Under the pieces are notes generated by a model, which saw only the letters and a list, made by a program, of their open reading frames with translations, had not been told where the DNA came from and did no database searches. From Prevotella sp. (GTDB taxonomy: Bacteria > Bacteroidota > Bacteroidia > Bacteroidales > Bacteroidaceae), in assembly GCA_017445845.1 (NCBI GenBank), contig JAFSRY010000083.1, forward strand, positions 1 to 41,898: a stretch of DNA of 41,898 nt, written 5' to 3'. This document shows positions 14,981 to 23,249 of this stretch, one piece after another; the stretch's first letter is position 1; each line of letters begins with the position of its first letter. A program made the translations under genes and the position numbers.

Positions 14981-17455
14981 TTATTTCTGGAAGTGTTCGA
15001 TGGAGACTGGGGCTGGACCTGTCGACTCGGGCACGCTGAGTTCATCGATTTCGTTGAGGTCATCGAGGATGGGATCGCCGCTGTCATCGAGGATGCTACC
15101 CAGAAGGCCTGCGGTGATGACGCTGTCGAGATGGTGTCCGGGGTTGTAGCTGCATTGATATTGGTCGGCAGTGATTTCAGGACGCGGTGCCGGGAACTTC
15201 ACATGATATTCTTTGAAAGCAGGGTCGGAGAGCACCTGCTTGAGGAACCGTCCGCACAGCGGCATCGCTGCACGGGCACCCTGACCATAGGCCGACGTGC
15301 GGAAGTGGATGCTGCGGTATTCACCGCCCACCCAGGCTCCGACGACGAGGCGTGGCGACACGCCCATGAACCAGGCATCGCTGTGGCCGTTGGTGGTGCC
15401 GGTCTTTCCGCCAAATTCAATGTCATTGAATTGTCCGACATATCCATTGAGGCCGCCGGAAGTGCCGCCCCGCTCGTGCGTTCCGGCATAGAGGAGCCGT
15501 TGCATGAAGAATGCCGAACGATAGGGGATGGCCTGTTCGGATGTGACGGCTGTCTGATAGATGATGTTTCCGTCCTTGTCTTCAATACGTTGGATGAGTC
15601 GTGGCTTGTGACGTCGGCCGTCGTCCATGACGGTGCTGTAGGCTGTCGCCATCTCGTAGAGGCTCACGTCGCTGACGCCAAGGGCCAACGACGGTGCGTT
15701 GTCAAGCGGTGAGGTGATGCCCATCTTCCGTGCCGTTTCGATGATGCGATGGATGCCCATCTCCTGTCCGAGGCGCACCGCTACTGAGTTGACACTCTGT
15801 GCAAAGGCAATCTTCAGGGGCATCGAGTCGTTGGTGAAATAGCCGTTGGCATTGGACGGTGCCCACACGACGGCTTTCCCTTGTTTGGGGTCCCACGACT
15901 GCATCGAGAAGAACTCGTCGCGCCGCTTGTCGCAGGGTGTCAGTCCCTGGTTCATGGCTTCGGTATAGACGAAAAGCTTGAAGGTAGACCCGGGCTGTCG
16001 CCGCGAGGTCACCTTGTCGTACTGCCAGGAGTTGAAGTCGATGTCGCCCACCCATGCTTTTACGTTGCCCGTGTGGGGTTCCATGGCGATGAAGCCGCAG
16101 TGCATGAAATGCAGCATATAGCGGATGGAGTCCATCGTCGACATCTCGCGGACAATGGTGCCCTCGTCGTAGTCGAAGAGTCGGACGCGATGCGGTTGGT
16201 TGAGATAGTATTCAACGGAGTCGGGGCTGTTGGGGAATCGGGCTTTCAGATGTTTGTAGGCAGGTGTTGTCTTTGCCACGCTTTCCACGAAGCCGCGGAT
16301 GGGGCGTCCGTCGCGTCCTGACCAAGGCTCAAGGTTTCCCCAGTGGGCATTGAAGTTCTTCTGCAGTTGCTTCATGTGCTCGGCGACGGCATTCTCGGCG
16401 TACTTCTGCATTCGTGAGTCGAGTGAGGTGTAGATGCGGAGGCCGTCGTTATAGAGGTCGACGTGATTGGCCGAGCACCATTCCTTCAGCTCGTCGGCTA
16501 CGGCACGACGGAAATGGGGGGCAAGACCGTCGTAGATGCCTTCGACATTATACATGAGGTCGATGGGAATGGTGATGAGTGAGTCGTAGACGGACTGCTC
16601 AATGTTTCCGTTTTTGAGGACATTCTTCAGTACGACATTGCGGCGCTTGAAGGCATTGTCGGGATGGAGGATGGGGTTGTAATAGGTTGTAGCCTTGAGC
16701 ATTCCAACCAATACCGCCGACTGTTCGACGGTGAGCTTGGCGGGTGTGGTGTTGAAATACGTTTTCGATGCCGTCTTGATGCCGAAAGAATTGGAGCCGA
16801 AGTCAACGGTGTTGGCATACATCGTGATGATGTCTTGCTTGGAATATTTCATCTCCAACTTCATGGCCACGATCCATTCCTTCGTCTTGATGATGAGCAT
16901 GTGAAGGCCGGGGATGTGTCCGAGGAGGCCCTGCGAATAGGTGGAACGCATCTTGAACATGTTCTTCGCCAACTGTTGCGTGAGGGTCGAGGCTCCGCGG
17001 GCATCCTGATGGAACAGGGCATCCTTGGCCGCCGAGAACATGCCGAGCGGGTCTACACCGAAATGATGATAGAAGCGCTCGTCCTCGGTATCAACCAATA
17101 CCGTCCAGAAGATGGGGTTCACATCTTCATATTTAATAGGTGTGCGGTTCTCGCTGAAGAAGCGTCCGATGAGCTCGCCGTCTTCACTGTATACTTCAGA
17201 TGCCTGAGAGATTTGCGGGTCGAAACCGTCGATGAATCCCGGTGAGCGTCCAAAGAGCCATAGGAAGTTGACGTCGACCATGCCCATCCAGGTGAAGAGC
17301 AACGCAAAGAACGTAGCCACTGCGACCAGGCCCTTTCGCCACCACGGACGACCTTTGTATTGTTTCTTATACCAGACCCAGGCAGCACATCCTTTCTCTC
17401 TGGCTTGTTGTGCAACCTGCTGGCTTAATTCCTTGATTTTTGTCTTGTCTATCAT
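14981..17455 (-). CDS. Class A penicillin-binding protein 1A (transglycosylase/transpeptidase)
   Basis: This 824-residue bifunctional peptidoglycan synthase has a cytoplasmic tail, one membrane helix (about 42-60), a GT51 glycosyltransferase domain (catalytic Glu in EDERFYHH at 124-131; [12 protein letters not shown] at 154-165), and a penicillin-binding transpeptidase domain with STFK (490-493), SVN (554-556) and KTGT (684-687). All active-site motifs are intact. It polymerises lipid II and cross-links the glycan strands at the outer face of the inner membrane. The start overlaps the miaA stop by 4 nt (ATGA), so the two are translationally coupled. Confidence 0.96.
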   Translation of the reverse strand: MIDKTKIKELSQQVAQQAREKGCAAWVWYKKQYKGRPWWRKGLVAVATFFALLFTWMGMVDVNFLWLFGRSPGFIDGFDPQISQASEVYSEDGELIGRFFSENRTPIKYEDVNPIFWTVLVDTEDERFYHHFGVDPLGMFSAAKDALFHQDARGASTLTQQLAKNMFKMRSTYSQGLLGHIPGLHMLIIKTKEWIVAMKLEMKYSKQDIITMYANTVDFGSNSFGIKTASKTYFNTTPAKLTVEQSAVLVGMLKATTYYNPILHPDNAFKRRNVVLKNVLKNGNIEQSVYDSLITIPIDLMYNVEGIYDGLAPHFRRAVADELKEWCSANHVDLYNDGLRIYTSLDSRMQKYAENAVAEHMKQLQKNFNAHWGNLEPWSGRDGRPIRGFVESVAKTTPAYKHLKARFPNSPDSVEYYLNQPHRVRLFDYDEGTIVREMSTMDSIRYMLHFMHCGFIAMEPHTGNVKAWVGDIDFNSWQYDKVTSRRQPGSTFKLFVYTEAMNQGLTPCDKRRDEFFSMQSWDPKQGKAVVWAPSNANGYFTNDSMPLKIAFAQSVNSVAVRLGQEMGIHRIIETARKMGITSPLDNAPSLALGVSDVSLYEMATAYSTVMDDGRRHKPRLIQRIEDKDGNIIYQTAVTSEQAIPYRSAFFMQRLLYAGTHERGGTSGGLNGYVGQFNDIEFGGKTGTTNGHSDAWFMGVSPRLVVGAWVGGEYRSIHFRTSAYGQGARAAMPLCGRFLKQVLSDPAFKEYHVKFPAPRPEITADQYQCSYNPGHHLDSVITAGLLGSILDDSGDPILDDLNEIDELSVPESTGPAPVSIEHFQK

Positions 17456-18357
17456 AAGGTTTGTAAGTATAGGTCGATGAATTGAAGAATGTCTTCGGTT
17501 TGGTCGGGATGGAACCAGCGGATGGTGTCATCGCGCTTGAACCAGGTGAGTTGTTTCCGCATGTATCGCCGCGTGTTGCCTTTGATGCGCTCAACGGCTT
17601 CCTCAAGGGGCCATGCGCCGTCGAGATAGAGAAACAGCTCTTTGTAGCCTACGGTATTGAGGGCATTGAGGTGGCGCAGGGGAAAGAGGCGGCGGGCTTC
17701 ATCAAGAAAGCCTTCGGCCATCATCGCGTCAACGCGTCGGTTGATGCGCTCGTAGAGTTCCTCGCGCGGTCGGTTCAGTCCTATCTTCAAGATGCGGAAG
17801 GGGCGTTCTTTCCGGCTGTTGGTGCGGAAGGAGGTATAGGTCTTGCCGGTCATGTGGCAGATTTCAAGTGCATGAACCACGCGCCGTGGGTTTTGCCGGT
17901 CGACGATTTCATAGTGCTCCGGGTCTAATTGCCGTAGCTCTTCCACTAATGCCGGCAGTCCTTCTATGGCCAACCGATGCTTCATGAGCTTGCGTGTGTC
18001 GTCGTCGACGGTGGGGATGTCGTCGATGCCGTTGCAGACCGCATCAATATACATCATCGAGCCTCCCGAGAGAAGGGCTACGTCAGATGTTTTCAACAAG
18101 TCATTAATCAGTAATAGCGCATCCTGCTCATAGAGCGATGCGCTATAATAATCGTCGAGTCGGTGATTGCCGACAAAGAAATGTATGGCTTGGTGTTGTT
18201 CCTCGGCAGTGGGGGCGGCGGTGCCTATAGGTATCTCTCCGAATATCTGCCTGGAGTCGGCATTGATAATCGGGACTCCCAGATGGCGGGCGATTTGGAT
18301 GCTTGTCTTTGTCTTACCAACGCCGGTGGGGCCGAGCACTACGATGAGGGTTTTCAA
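17452..18357 (-). CDS. miaA: tRNA dimethylallyltransferase
   Basis: This 301-residue enzyme transfers a dimethylallyl group to A37 of tRNAs that read codons starting with U. The P-loop GPTGVGKT (9-16), the substrate motif [20 protein letters not shown] and [15 protein letters not shown] are all diagnostic, and [20 protein letters not shown] and a C-terminal [15 protein letters not shown] complete the family pattern. It lies downstream of lpxA after about 80 nt and is coupled to the PBP1A gene. Confidence 0.96.
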   Translation of the reverse strand: MKTLIVVLGPTGVGKTKTSIQIARHLGVPIINADSRQIFGEIPIGTAAPTAEEQHQAIHFFVGNHRLDDYYSASLYEQDALLLINDLLKTSDVALLSGGSMMYIDAVCNGIDDIPTVDDDTRKLMKHRLAIEGLPALVEELRQLDPEHYEIVDRQNPRRVVHALEICHMTGKTYTSFRTNSRKERPFRILKIGLNRPREELYERINRRVDAMMAEGFLDEARRLFPLRHLNALNTVGYKELFLYLDGAWPLEEAVERIKGNTRRYMRKQLTWFKRDDTIRWFHPDQTEDILQFIDLYLQTL

Positions 18358-18437
18358 TCTGGTTGATGCTTGCTTTTTTCTTATTTCGTTATGCTGTTGT
18401 TAATAACGTAATACCGATTTTCCGCTGTTTCGATTTT

Positions 18438-19211
18438 TCATAACTTCACGATGCCGCGTTCGGAGGCTTCGATGAAGTTGATGATGTATTCAATTTCCTT
18501 GCCCATCGGAATGTTGGCCTTGATTTCGGCTATGGCCTCAGAGCGGAGTCCCTTTGAATAGTAGAGACGGTAGGCTTTGTGGATGAGGTCGATGGTCTCC
18601 TGCTCAAATCCGCGTCGGCGCAGTCCTACAAGGTTCAGTCCGCAGAAGCGGGCGGGTTCGCGGCCTATCATCACGAAAGGAGGAACGTCTTGTGTGACCC
18701 GGGTTCCGCCTTGTATCATGACGTAGCCAGCAATATGGCAGAACTGATGAACCATTACACCTGCGGAGATGACGGCGTTGTCGTCGACAATGACTTCTCC
18801 GGCAAACTTCGTCGAGTTGCCGATGATGCATCCGTTTCCTATCACACAGTCATGGGCAATATGAACACTTTCCATCAGCAGGTTGTTGGAGCCGACACGG
18901 GTCGTCTCTTTCGAGAATGTTCCCCGGGAGATTGTGACATTCTCACGAATGGAGTTGTTGTCGCCTATTTCGCAGATGGTATCCTCGCCATGAAATTTCA
19001 AATCTTGAGGCTTGGTAGAAATGCTGGCTCCTGGGAAGAACTCGTTACCATTACCGATGCGTGCCCCATAATGGAGGGTGACACTGTTGAGTAAGTTATT
19101 GTTGTCGCCAATGACAGTGTTTCGGTCAATCACACAAAACGGTCCGATGACATTGTTGTCACCAAGCTTGGCCTCGGGGTGTACGTATGCTAATGGGCTA
19201 ATCTGATTCAT
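18438..19211 (-). CDS. lpxA: UDP-N-acetylglucosamine O-acyltransferase
   Basis: This 257-residue left-handed beta-helix protein of hexapeptide repeats starts MNQISPLAYVHPEAKLGDNN. The catalytic His is at about residue 120 in MESVHIAHDCVIGNG, and the C-terminal helical domain includes GLRRRGFEQETIDLIHKAYR. LpxA adds the first 3-hydroxyacyl chain to UDP-GlcNAc, the first step of lipid A synthesis, as a cytoplasmic trimer. It is the third lpx gene in a row, 38 nt after lpxC-fabZ. Confidence 0.96.
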   Translation of the reverse strand: MNQISPLAYVHPEAKLGDNNVIGPFCVIDRNTVIGDNNNLLNSVTLHYGARIGNGNEFFPGASISTKPQDLKFHGEDTICEIGDNNSIRENVTISRGTFSKETTRVGSNNLLMESVHIAHDCVIGNGCIIGNSTKFAGEVIVDDNAVISAGVMVHQFCHIAGYVMIQGGTRVTQDVPPFVMIGREPARFCGLNLVGLRRRGFEQETIDLIHKAYRLYYSKGLRSEAIAEIKANIPMGKEIEYIINFIEASERGIVKL

Positions 19212-19249
19212 TTTTCCTTCTTTTATGATGTGTAATAATTCGAAGTCTG

Positions 19250-20641
19250 CTATTTATTCTTGATAATCTGTGCCGTAAAGGTGGCTTCTGATACCACTTG
19301 GTCGCCGACGAAAGCGTAGCCGCGCATCGTGCTGATGCCGTGACGAAGGGGAGCCAGCAATTCTACTCGGAAGAGCAGCGTGTCGCCGGGAACGACTTTC
19401 TGACGGAATTTCACTTCGTCGATCTTCAAGAAATAAGTCGACCAACGCTCCGGTTCTTCCACTTGATTAAGAACGAGGATGCCGCCGCATTGTGCCATTG
19501 CTTCAATCTGTAATACCCCTGGCATGACGGGCTCCATCGGAAAGTGTCCGACGAAGAAAGGCTCGTTGGCGGTGATGTTCTTCACGCCGACAATGCTCGT
19601 CGGTCCCATTGCGATGACCTTGTCGACCAGCTGCATGGGATAGCGGTGGGGGAGTAGTTCGCGAATGCGGATGTTGTCCATTACAGGCTCTTCGTTGGGG
19701 TTGTAGATAGGAGCCTGCACCTCATGCTTCCTGATTTCTTTGCGCATCAGGCGTGCGAACTTATTATTAATGGTGTGTCCTGGGCGTGTGGCAACGATAC
19801 GTCCTTTGATGGGTTTGCCAATGAGGGCCATGTCGCCAATGATGTCAAGGAGTTTGTGGCGGGTGCATTCGTTTTCCCATTGGAGAGGCTTATGCTGGAT
19901 ATATCCAATCTTCGTGGCATCCATGTGCGGCACCTTCAGTAAGTCGGCCAATTGGTCGAGCTTTTCCTGAGTGACCTCCCGTTCGTAGATGACGATGGCA
20001 TTCTCCAGGTCACCGCCCTTGATGAGGTTGAGTTCGAGGAGAGGCATGATGTCGCGAACAAAGACAAAGGTGCGGGCAGGTGCAATCTCACGAGCATAAT
20101 CCTTGATGTTGTCGAGGGTGGCAAACTGTGAATTGATGAACTTAGACTCAAAGCTGCACATCGTAGTGATAGAGAATTCTTCATCTGGCAGAATGGTGAT
20201 GCACGACCCTGTCTCTTCGTTCTTTACTTCTATTTTATGGCGGATGATGTAATAATCTTTGGGGGCATTCTGTTCAACGATGCCCACTTCCTTGATTTTC
20301 TCTACATAGAGGACTGCCGATCCATCAAGGATAGGAAATTCAGGGCCATTGACATGAATAAGGCAGTTGTCGATGCCAAGGGCATAGAGGGCAGAGAGTC
20401 CGTGCTCAACCGTTGACACGCGGGCATCCCCCTGTGCCAGGACGGTGCCTCGTTTCGTGTCGACTACTTTTTCGGCAACAGCATCGATAATGGGTTGTCC
20501 TTCAAGGTCAATGCGCTGGATTTTGTAACCATGATTTTCTGGTGCCGGGTTGAACGTAACAGTCAAGTTCAGACCTGTATGAAGTCCTTTTCCGTAGAGG
20601 GAGAAACTGCCTCCAAGGGTACGTTGTTTGCTTGCTTCCAT
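19250..20641 (-). CDS. lpxC/fabZ: Bifunctional UDP-3-O-acyl-GlcNAc deacetylase / 3-hydroxyacyl-ACP dehydratase (LpxC-FabZ)
   Basis: This 463-residue fusion is characteristic of Bacteroidetes. The LpxC half (about 1-310) has the zinc ligands His80 (STVEHG), His262 and Asp266 (HKLLDIIGD) and catalytic His289 (RPGHT). The FabZ half (about 325-463) has HRYPMQLVDKV and the hot-dog active site with His366 and Glu380 (HFPMEPVMPGVLQIEAM). One polypeptide therefore commits UDP-GlcNAc to lipid A and supplies the dehydratase that competes for the same hydroxyacyl-ACP. The start codon directly abuts the lpxD stop with no bases between. Confidence 0.97.
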   Translation of the reverse strand: MEASKQRTLGGSFSLYGKGLHTGLNLTVTFNPAPENHGYKIQRIDLEGQPIIDAVAEKVVDTKRGTVLAQGDARVSTVEHGLSALYALGIDNCLIHVNGPEFPILDGSAVLYVEKIKEVGIVEQNAPKDYYIIRHKIEVKNEETGSCITILPDEEFSITTMCSFESKFINSQFATLDNIKDYAREIAPARTFVFVRDIMPLLELNLIKGGDLENAIVIYEREVTQEKLDQLADLLKVPHMDATKIGYIQHKPLQWENECTRHKLLDIIGDMALIGKPIKGRIVATRPGHTINNKFARLMRKEIRKHEVQAPIYNPNEEPVMDNIRIRELLPHRYPMQLVDKVIAMGPTSIVGVKNITANEPFFVGHFPMEPVMPGVLQIEAMAQCGGILVLNQVEEPERWSTYFLKIDEVKFRQKVVPGDTLLFRVELLAPLRHGISTMRGYAFVGDQVVSEATFTAQIIKNK

Positions 20642-21667
20642 TTATTTTTGTTCCAGTTGTTTCTTGATCTCATTGAGCTGCTGATACATGTCGGGGAGCC
20701 TGCGGAAGAGGGCTGCCGACTTCATGAAGCCCTTTGCATCCCAGGCTGGCGAGCCGATGATGGTTTCGCCGCTCTTTCGGATGCTGTTGGTGATGCCGGC
20801 TTGTGCTCCGACGTGTGTCTTGTCGGCAATGGTGATATGACCAGCCATGCCTACCTGGCCTCCGAACATACACCACTGGCCAACCTTCGTGGAACCAGCG
20901 ATGCCGCCCTGGGCAGCCATCACGGTGTTTTCTCCGATTTCCACATTGTGGGCTACCTGGATGAGGTTGTCGAGCTTGACACCCTTATGGATGATGGTCG
21001 AACCCATTGTCGAGCGGTCGATGCAGGTGTTGGCTCCAATCTCCACATCATCTTCTATGACTACATTGCCAATCTGCGGAATCTTGTCGTAGCCATTCTC
21101 GGCAGGGGCAAATCCAAAGCCATCGGCACCGATGACGGCACCGGCATGGATGATGACACGCTTGCCAACGACGCAGTGGTGATAGATGGTGACATTGGGA
21201 TAAATGATGGCATCATCGCCAACGACGGCATTGTCTCCAATAACCGCATTGGGATAGATCTGGACATTGTTTCCGATGGTGGCACCATCGCCGATAACGG
21301 CAAATGCTCCGATATACAGATTGTCACCCATCGTTGCCGACTCGGCAATGTCTGCTTTCGGAGAGATACCTTGCTTGCGGGGCTTGGCAGCTTCGTACAT
21401 CTGCAACAGGCGGGCTACGCACTCATAGGCATTGGACACTCGGATAAGGGTTGTCTTCACGGGATGCTCCAATTCCACTGTCTCGTCAATCAGTACCGCC
21501 GTTGACTGGGTGTCGTAGATGAAGTGGGTGTATTTGGGATTAGAAAGAAACGAAATGGCACCTGGCTGTCCTTCCTCAATCTTTGCAAAGGTAGAAACAA
21601 CAGCATCGGGATTGCCTTCAATGGTTCCTCCCACGAACTGGGCTATTTGTTGAACTGTAAACTCCAT
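20642..21667 (-). CDS. lpxD: UDP-3-O-acylglucosamine N-acyltransferase
   Basis: This 341-residue enzyme has an N-terminal uridine-binding domain ([18 protein letters not shown]..., about 1-100), a hexapeptide beta-helix with the catalytic His240 in [15 protein letters not shown], and a C-terminal helix ([17 protein letters not shown]). LpxD adds the second 3-hydroxyacyl chain after LpxC deacetylation. It is the first of the contiguous lpxD, lpxC-fabZ, lpxA block. A possible promoter just upstream (21695-21702) could let this block be expressed without the upstream genes. Confidence 0.96.
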   Translation of the reverse strand: MEFTVQQIAQFVGGTIEGNPDAVVSTFAKIEEGQPGAISFLSNPKYTHFIYDTQSTAVLIDETVELEHPVKTTLIRVSNAYECVARLLQMYEAAKPRKQGISPKADIAESATMGDNLYIGAFAVIGDGATIGNNVQIYPNAVIGDNAVVGDDAIIYPNVTIYHHCVVGKRVIIHAGAVIGADGFGFAPAENGYDKIPQIGNVVIEDDVEIGANTCIDRSTMGSTIIHKGVKLDNLIQVAHNVEIGENTVMAAQGGIAGSTKVGQWCMFGGQVGMAGHITIADKTHVGAQAGITNSIRKSGETIIGSPAWDAKGFMKSAALFRRLPDMYQQLNEIKKQLEQK

Positions 21668-21694
21668 TTTAACTGAACTACTATTTTAAGGATG

Positions 21695-21702
21695 CAAAGT
21701 TA
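21695..21702 (-). promoter_or_regulatory. Possible -7 element upstream of lpxD
   Basis: On the minus strand TAACTTTG lies 27 nt before the lpxD start in the 46-nt gap after the HD-domain gene. No good -33 element is seen; it may be a secondary promoter. Confidence 0.4.
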
Positions 21703-21713
21703 CGAAAAAAATA

Positions 21714-22925
21714 TCAAAAACGCTGTTTACAGAGGTAATATTTACGGATTTTTTTGGAAAGTAGCGAAATATTGAACAATTCAGAAGCCTCAGAGATATC
21801 TTTTACCGTGCCGTCTTTGAACAGAATGTCGATGTGGTCGTCGTCAGGGTCATACATGTCTTTTTGGATTCGGTTCTCACTGAAAAGATAGCGTGCCTCT
21901 TCTTTAGACACATCGAAATGTCGGGCCAGAGTCTCCTGCAGTTTTTCTCGCTCATCATCGGAGAGCGGTTCTTCACGCACTTCCACTTCGAAAAGCCTGC
22001 GCTCGAGCATGTCGTGTGCCAACAGCGAGAGTATCTTGTCATCGCTGCCGGCCCATACTTTCAAAGCGCACCATATATCACTGTCGTCGAGATGGATATA
22101 ATGGGTCAAGGCTTCTGAATCGGGGAGGAAATGAGTGCTGTCGACATCGTTCTCAAGAAAGAAACGCAGGGCCGGTGAAGCAAAGACAGGCTTCCCCTCG
22201 CGACAGAGTTGGCGTGCCCTGAGCAAAACGTTGACCAATACTTTTTCGCAGGCGACGGCTGTCTTGTGCAAATAGACCTGCCAATACATGAGTCTTCTTG
22301 TCGTCAGGTAGTTCTCAATGGAATAGATGCCTTTCGAGTCGACCACGAGTCTGTCGTCAACGACATTGAGCATTTTGATGATGCGTGCAGAACCGATATT
22401 TCCTTCGGTGACTCCCGTGAAGAACGAGTCGCGTCTCAGATAGTCGAGGCGGTCCATGTCGAGTTGCGAAGAAATCAACTGGTGAAGGAAACGCTTCGGA
22501 TAATCGTCTTTGTAGATGTTGATGGCAAGGTTGAGTTGTCCGTTCATCTCGCTGTTGATCCTTTCCATCATCATCAGCGATATTTCCTCATGTGAGATGC
22601 CGTGGATGAGCGTATTCTCCAAGACGTGCGAAAACGGTCCGTGACCGATGTCGTGCATGAGGATGGCGGCACAGACCGCTTCTGCCTCGGAGTCAAAAAT
22701 AAACACTCCCTTCTGTCCGAGAGAGAGTATGGCCTCACTCATCAGATGGAAGGCTCCCAGTGAGTGTTGGAAGCGGGTGTGCTGTGCTCCGGGATAGACG
22801 ACATTTGCCAAGCCCAGTTGCTTGATCCTCGTGAGGCGTTGCATTAGCGGATGCTTCACAATGTCGAGCAGGAGGCCACTGGGTATTTTGATAAATCCGA
22901 ATACGGGGTCGTTGATAATCTTCAT
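21714..22925 (-). CDS. HD-domain phosphohydrolase (dGTPase/SAMHD1-like)
   Basis: This 403-residue cytoplasmic protein has the HD-superfamily metal motif: His54 in RFQHSLG and His91-Asp92 in ILMHDIGHGPFSH, with a further Asp in the region SQLDMDRLDYLRRDS. The pattern is that of HD phosphohydrolases related to dNTP triphosphohydrolases. The substrate is not certain. It is directly upstream of lpxD, an arrangement common in Bacteroidales, and its start overlaps the stop of a 102-residue protein by the ATGA arrangement. Confidence 0.88.
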   Translation of the reverse strand: MKIINDPVFGFIKIPSGLLLDIVKHPLMQRLTRIKQLGLANVVYPGAQHTRFQHSLGAFHLMSEAILSLGQKGVFIFDSEAEAVCAAILMHDIGHGPFSHVLENTLIHGISHEEISLMMMERINSEMNGQLNLAINIYKDDYPKRFLHQLISSQLDMDRLDYLRRDSFFTGVTEGNIGSARIIKMLNVVDDRLVVDSKGIYSIENYLTTRRLMYWQVYLHKTAVACEKVLVNVLLRARQLCREGKPVFASPALRFFLENDVDSTHFLPDSEALTHYIHLDDSDIWCALKVWAGSDDKILSLLAHDMLERRLFEVEVREEPLSDDEREKLQETLARHFDVSKEEARYLFSENRIQKDMYDPDDDHIDILFKDGTVKDISEASELFNISLLSKKIRKYYLCKQRF

Positions 22926-23230
22926 TGCTCTTGTCCTTCTTCCGGTGCGCTTTCCTTTACCAGTTGAATGAGGCGTGAGAGACCAAATGCTTTCATGTTG
23001 GCATGATAAACCACGTCGAGGGCAAGGTCGAGCAAGTCTTTGTCTTGCCGTCCGGTCTCTGTCTCGAGCAATGACCGGATGTTGTATTTCAGTTTTTCCA
23101 GTACACCTTCGTCGATGATGCCGTTGCTGTCGACGAGTCCGTCGAGCAGGGCATAGCGACGGATGGTTTCTATGTGTTCGGGAGTTACCTCGATAGAACG
23201 GGTTCCGGATGCGTTAGCTTGTATTTTCAT
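22922..23230 (-). CDS. Conserved hypothetical protein coupled to the HD hydrolase
   Basis: I do not recognise this family. From the ATG at 23230 it has 102 residues (MKIQANASGTRSIEVTPEHI...), with no signal or membrane segment and mostly predicted helix, an acidic and glutamine-rich tail (PEEGQEQ), and a central NIRSLLETETGRQDKDLLDL. A longer frame opens upstream at 23386 but overlaps the amidase gene, so 23230 is preferred. The 4-nt overlap with the HD hydrolase suggests the two are made together and may interact. Confidence 0.7.
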   Translation of the reverse strand: MKIQANASGTRSIEVTPEHIETIRRYALLDGLVDSNGIIDEGVLEKLKYNIRSLLETETGRQDKDLLDLALDVVYHANMKAFGLSRLIQLVKESAPEEGQEQ

Positions 23231-23249
23231 TATTATTCTTTTTTGAGGG

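Noticed and set aside
14927-15712. 261-codon plus-strand frame opposite the PBP1A gene
   Set aside because: Antisense to the transpeptidase domain, begins in the inverted repeat; no recognisable features.
20495-21505. 336-codon plus-strand frame opposite lpxD
   Set aside because: Its Asp/Gly/Ile repetition is simply the antisense image of hexapeptide repeats.
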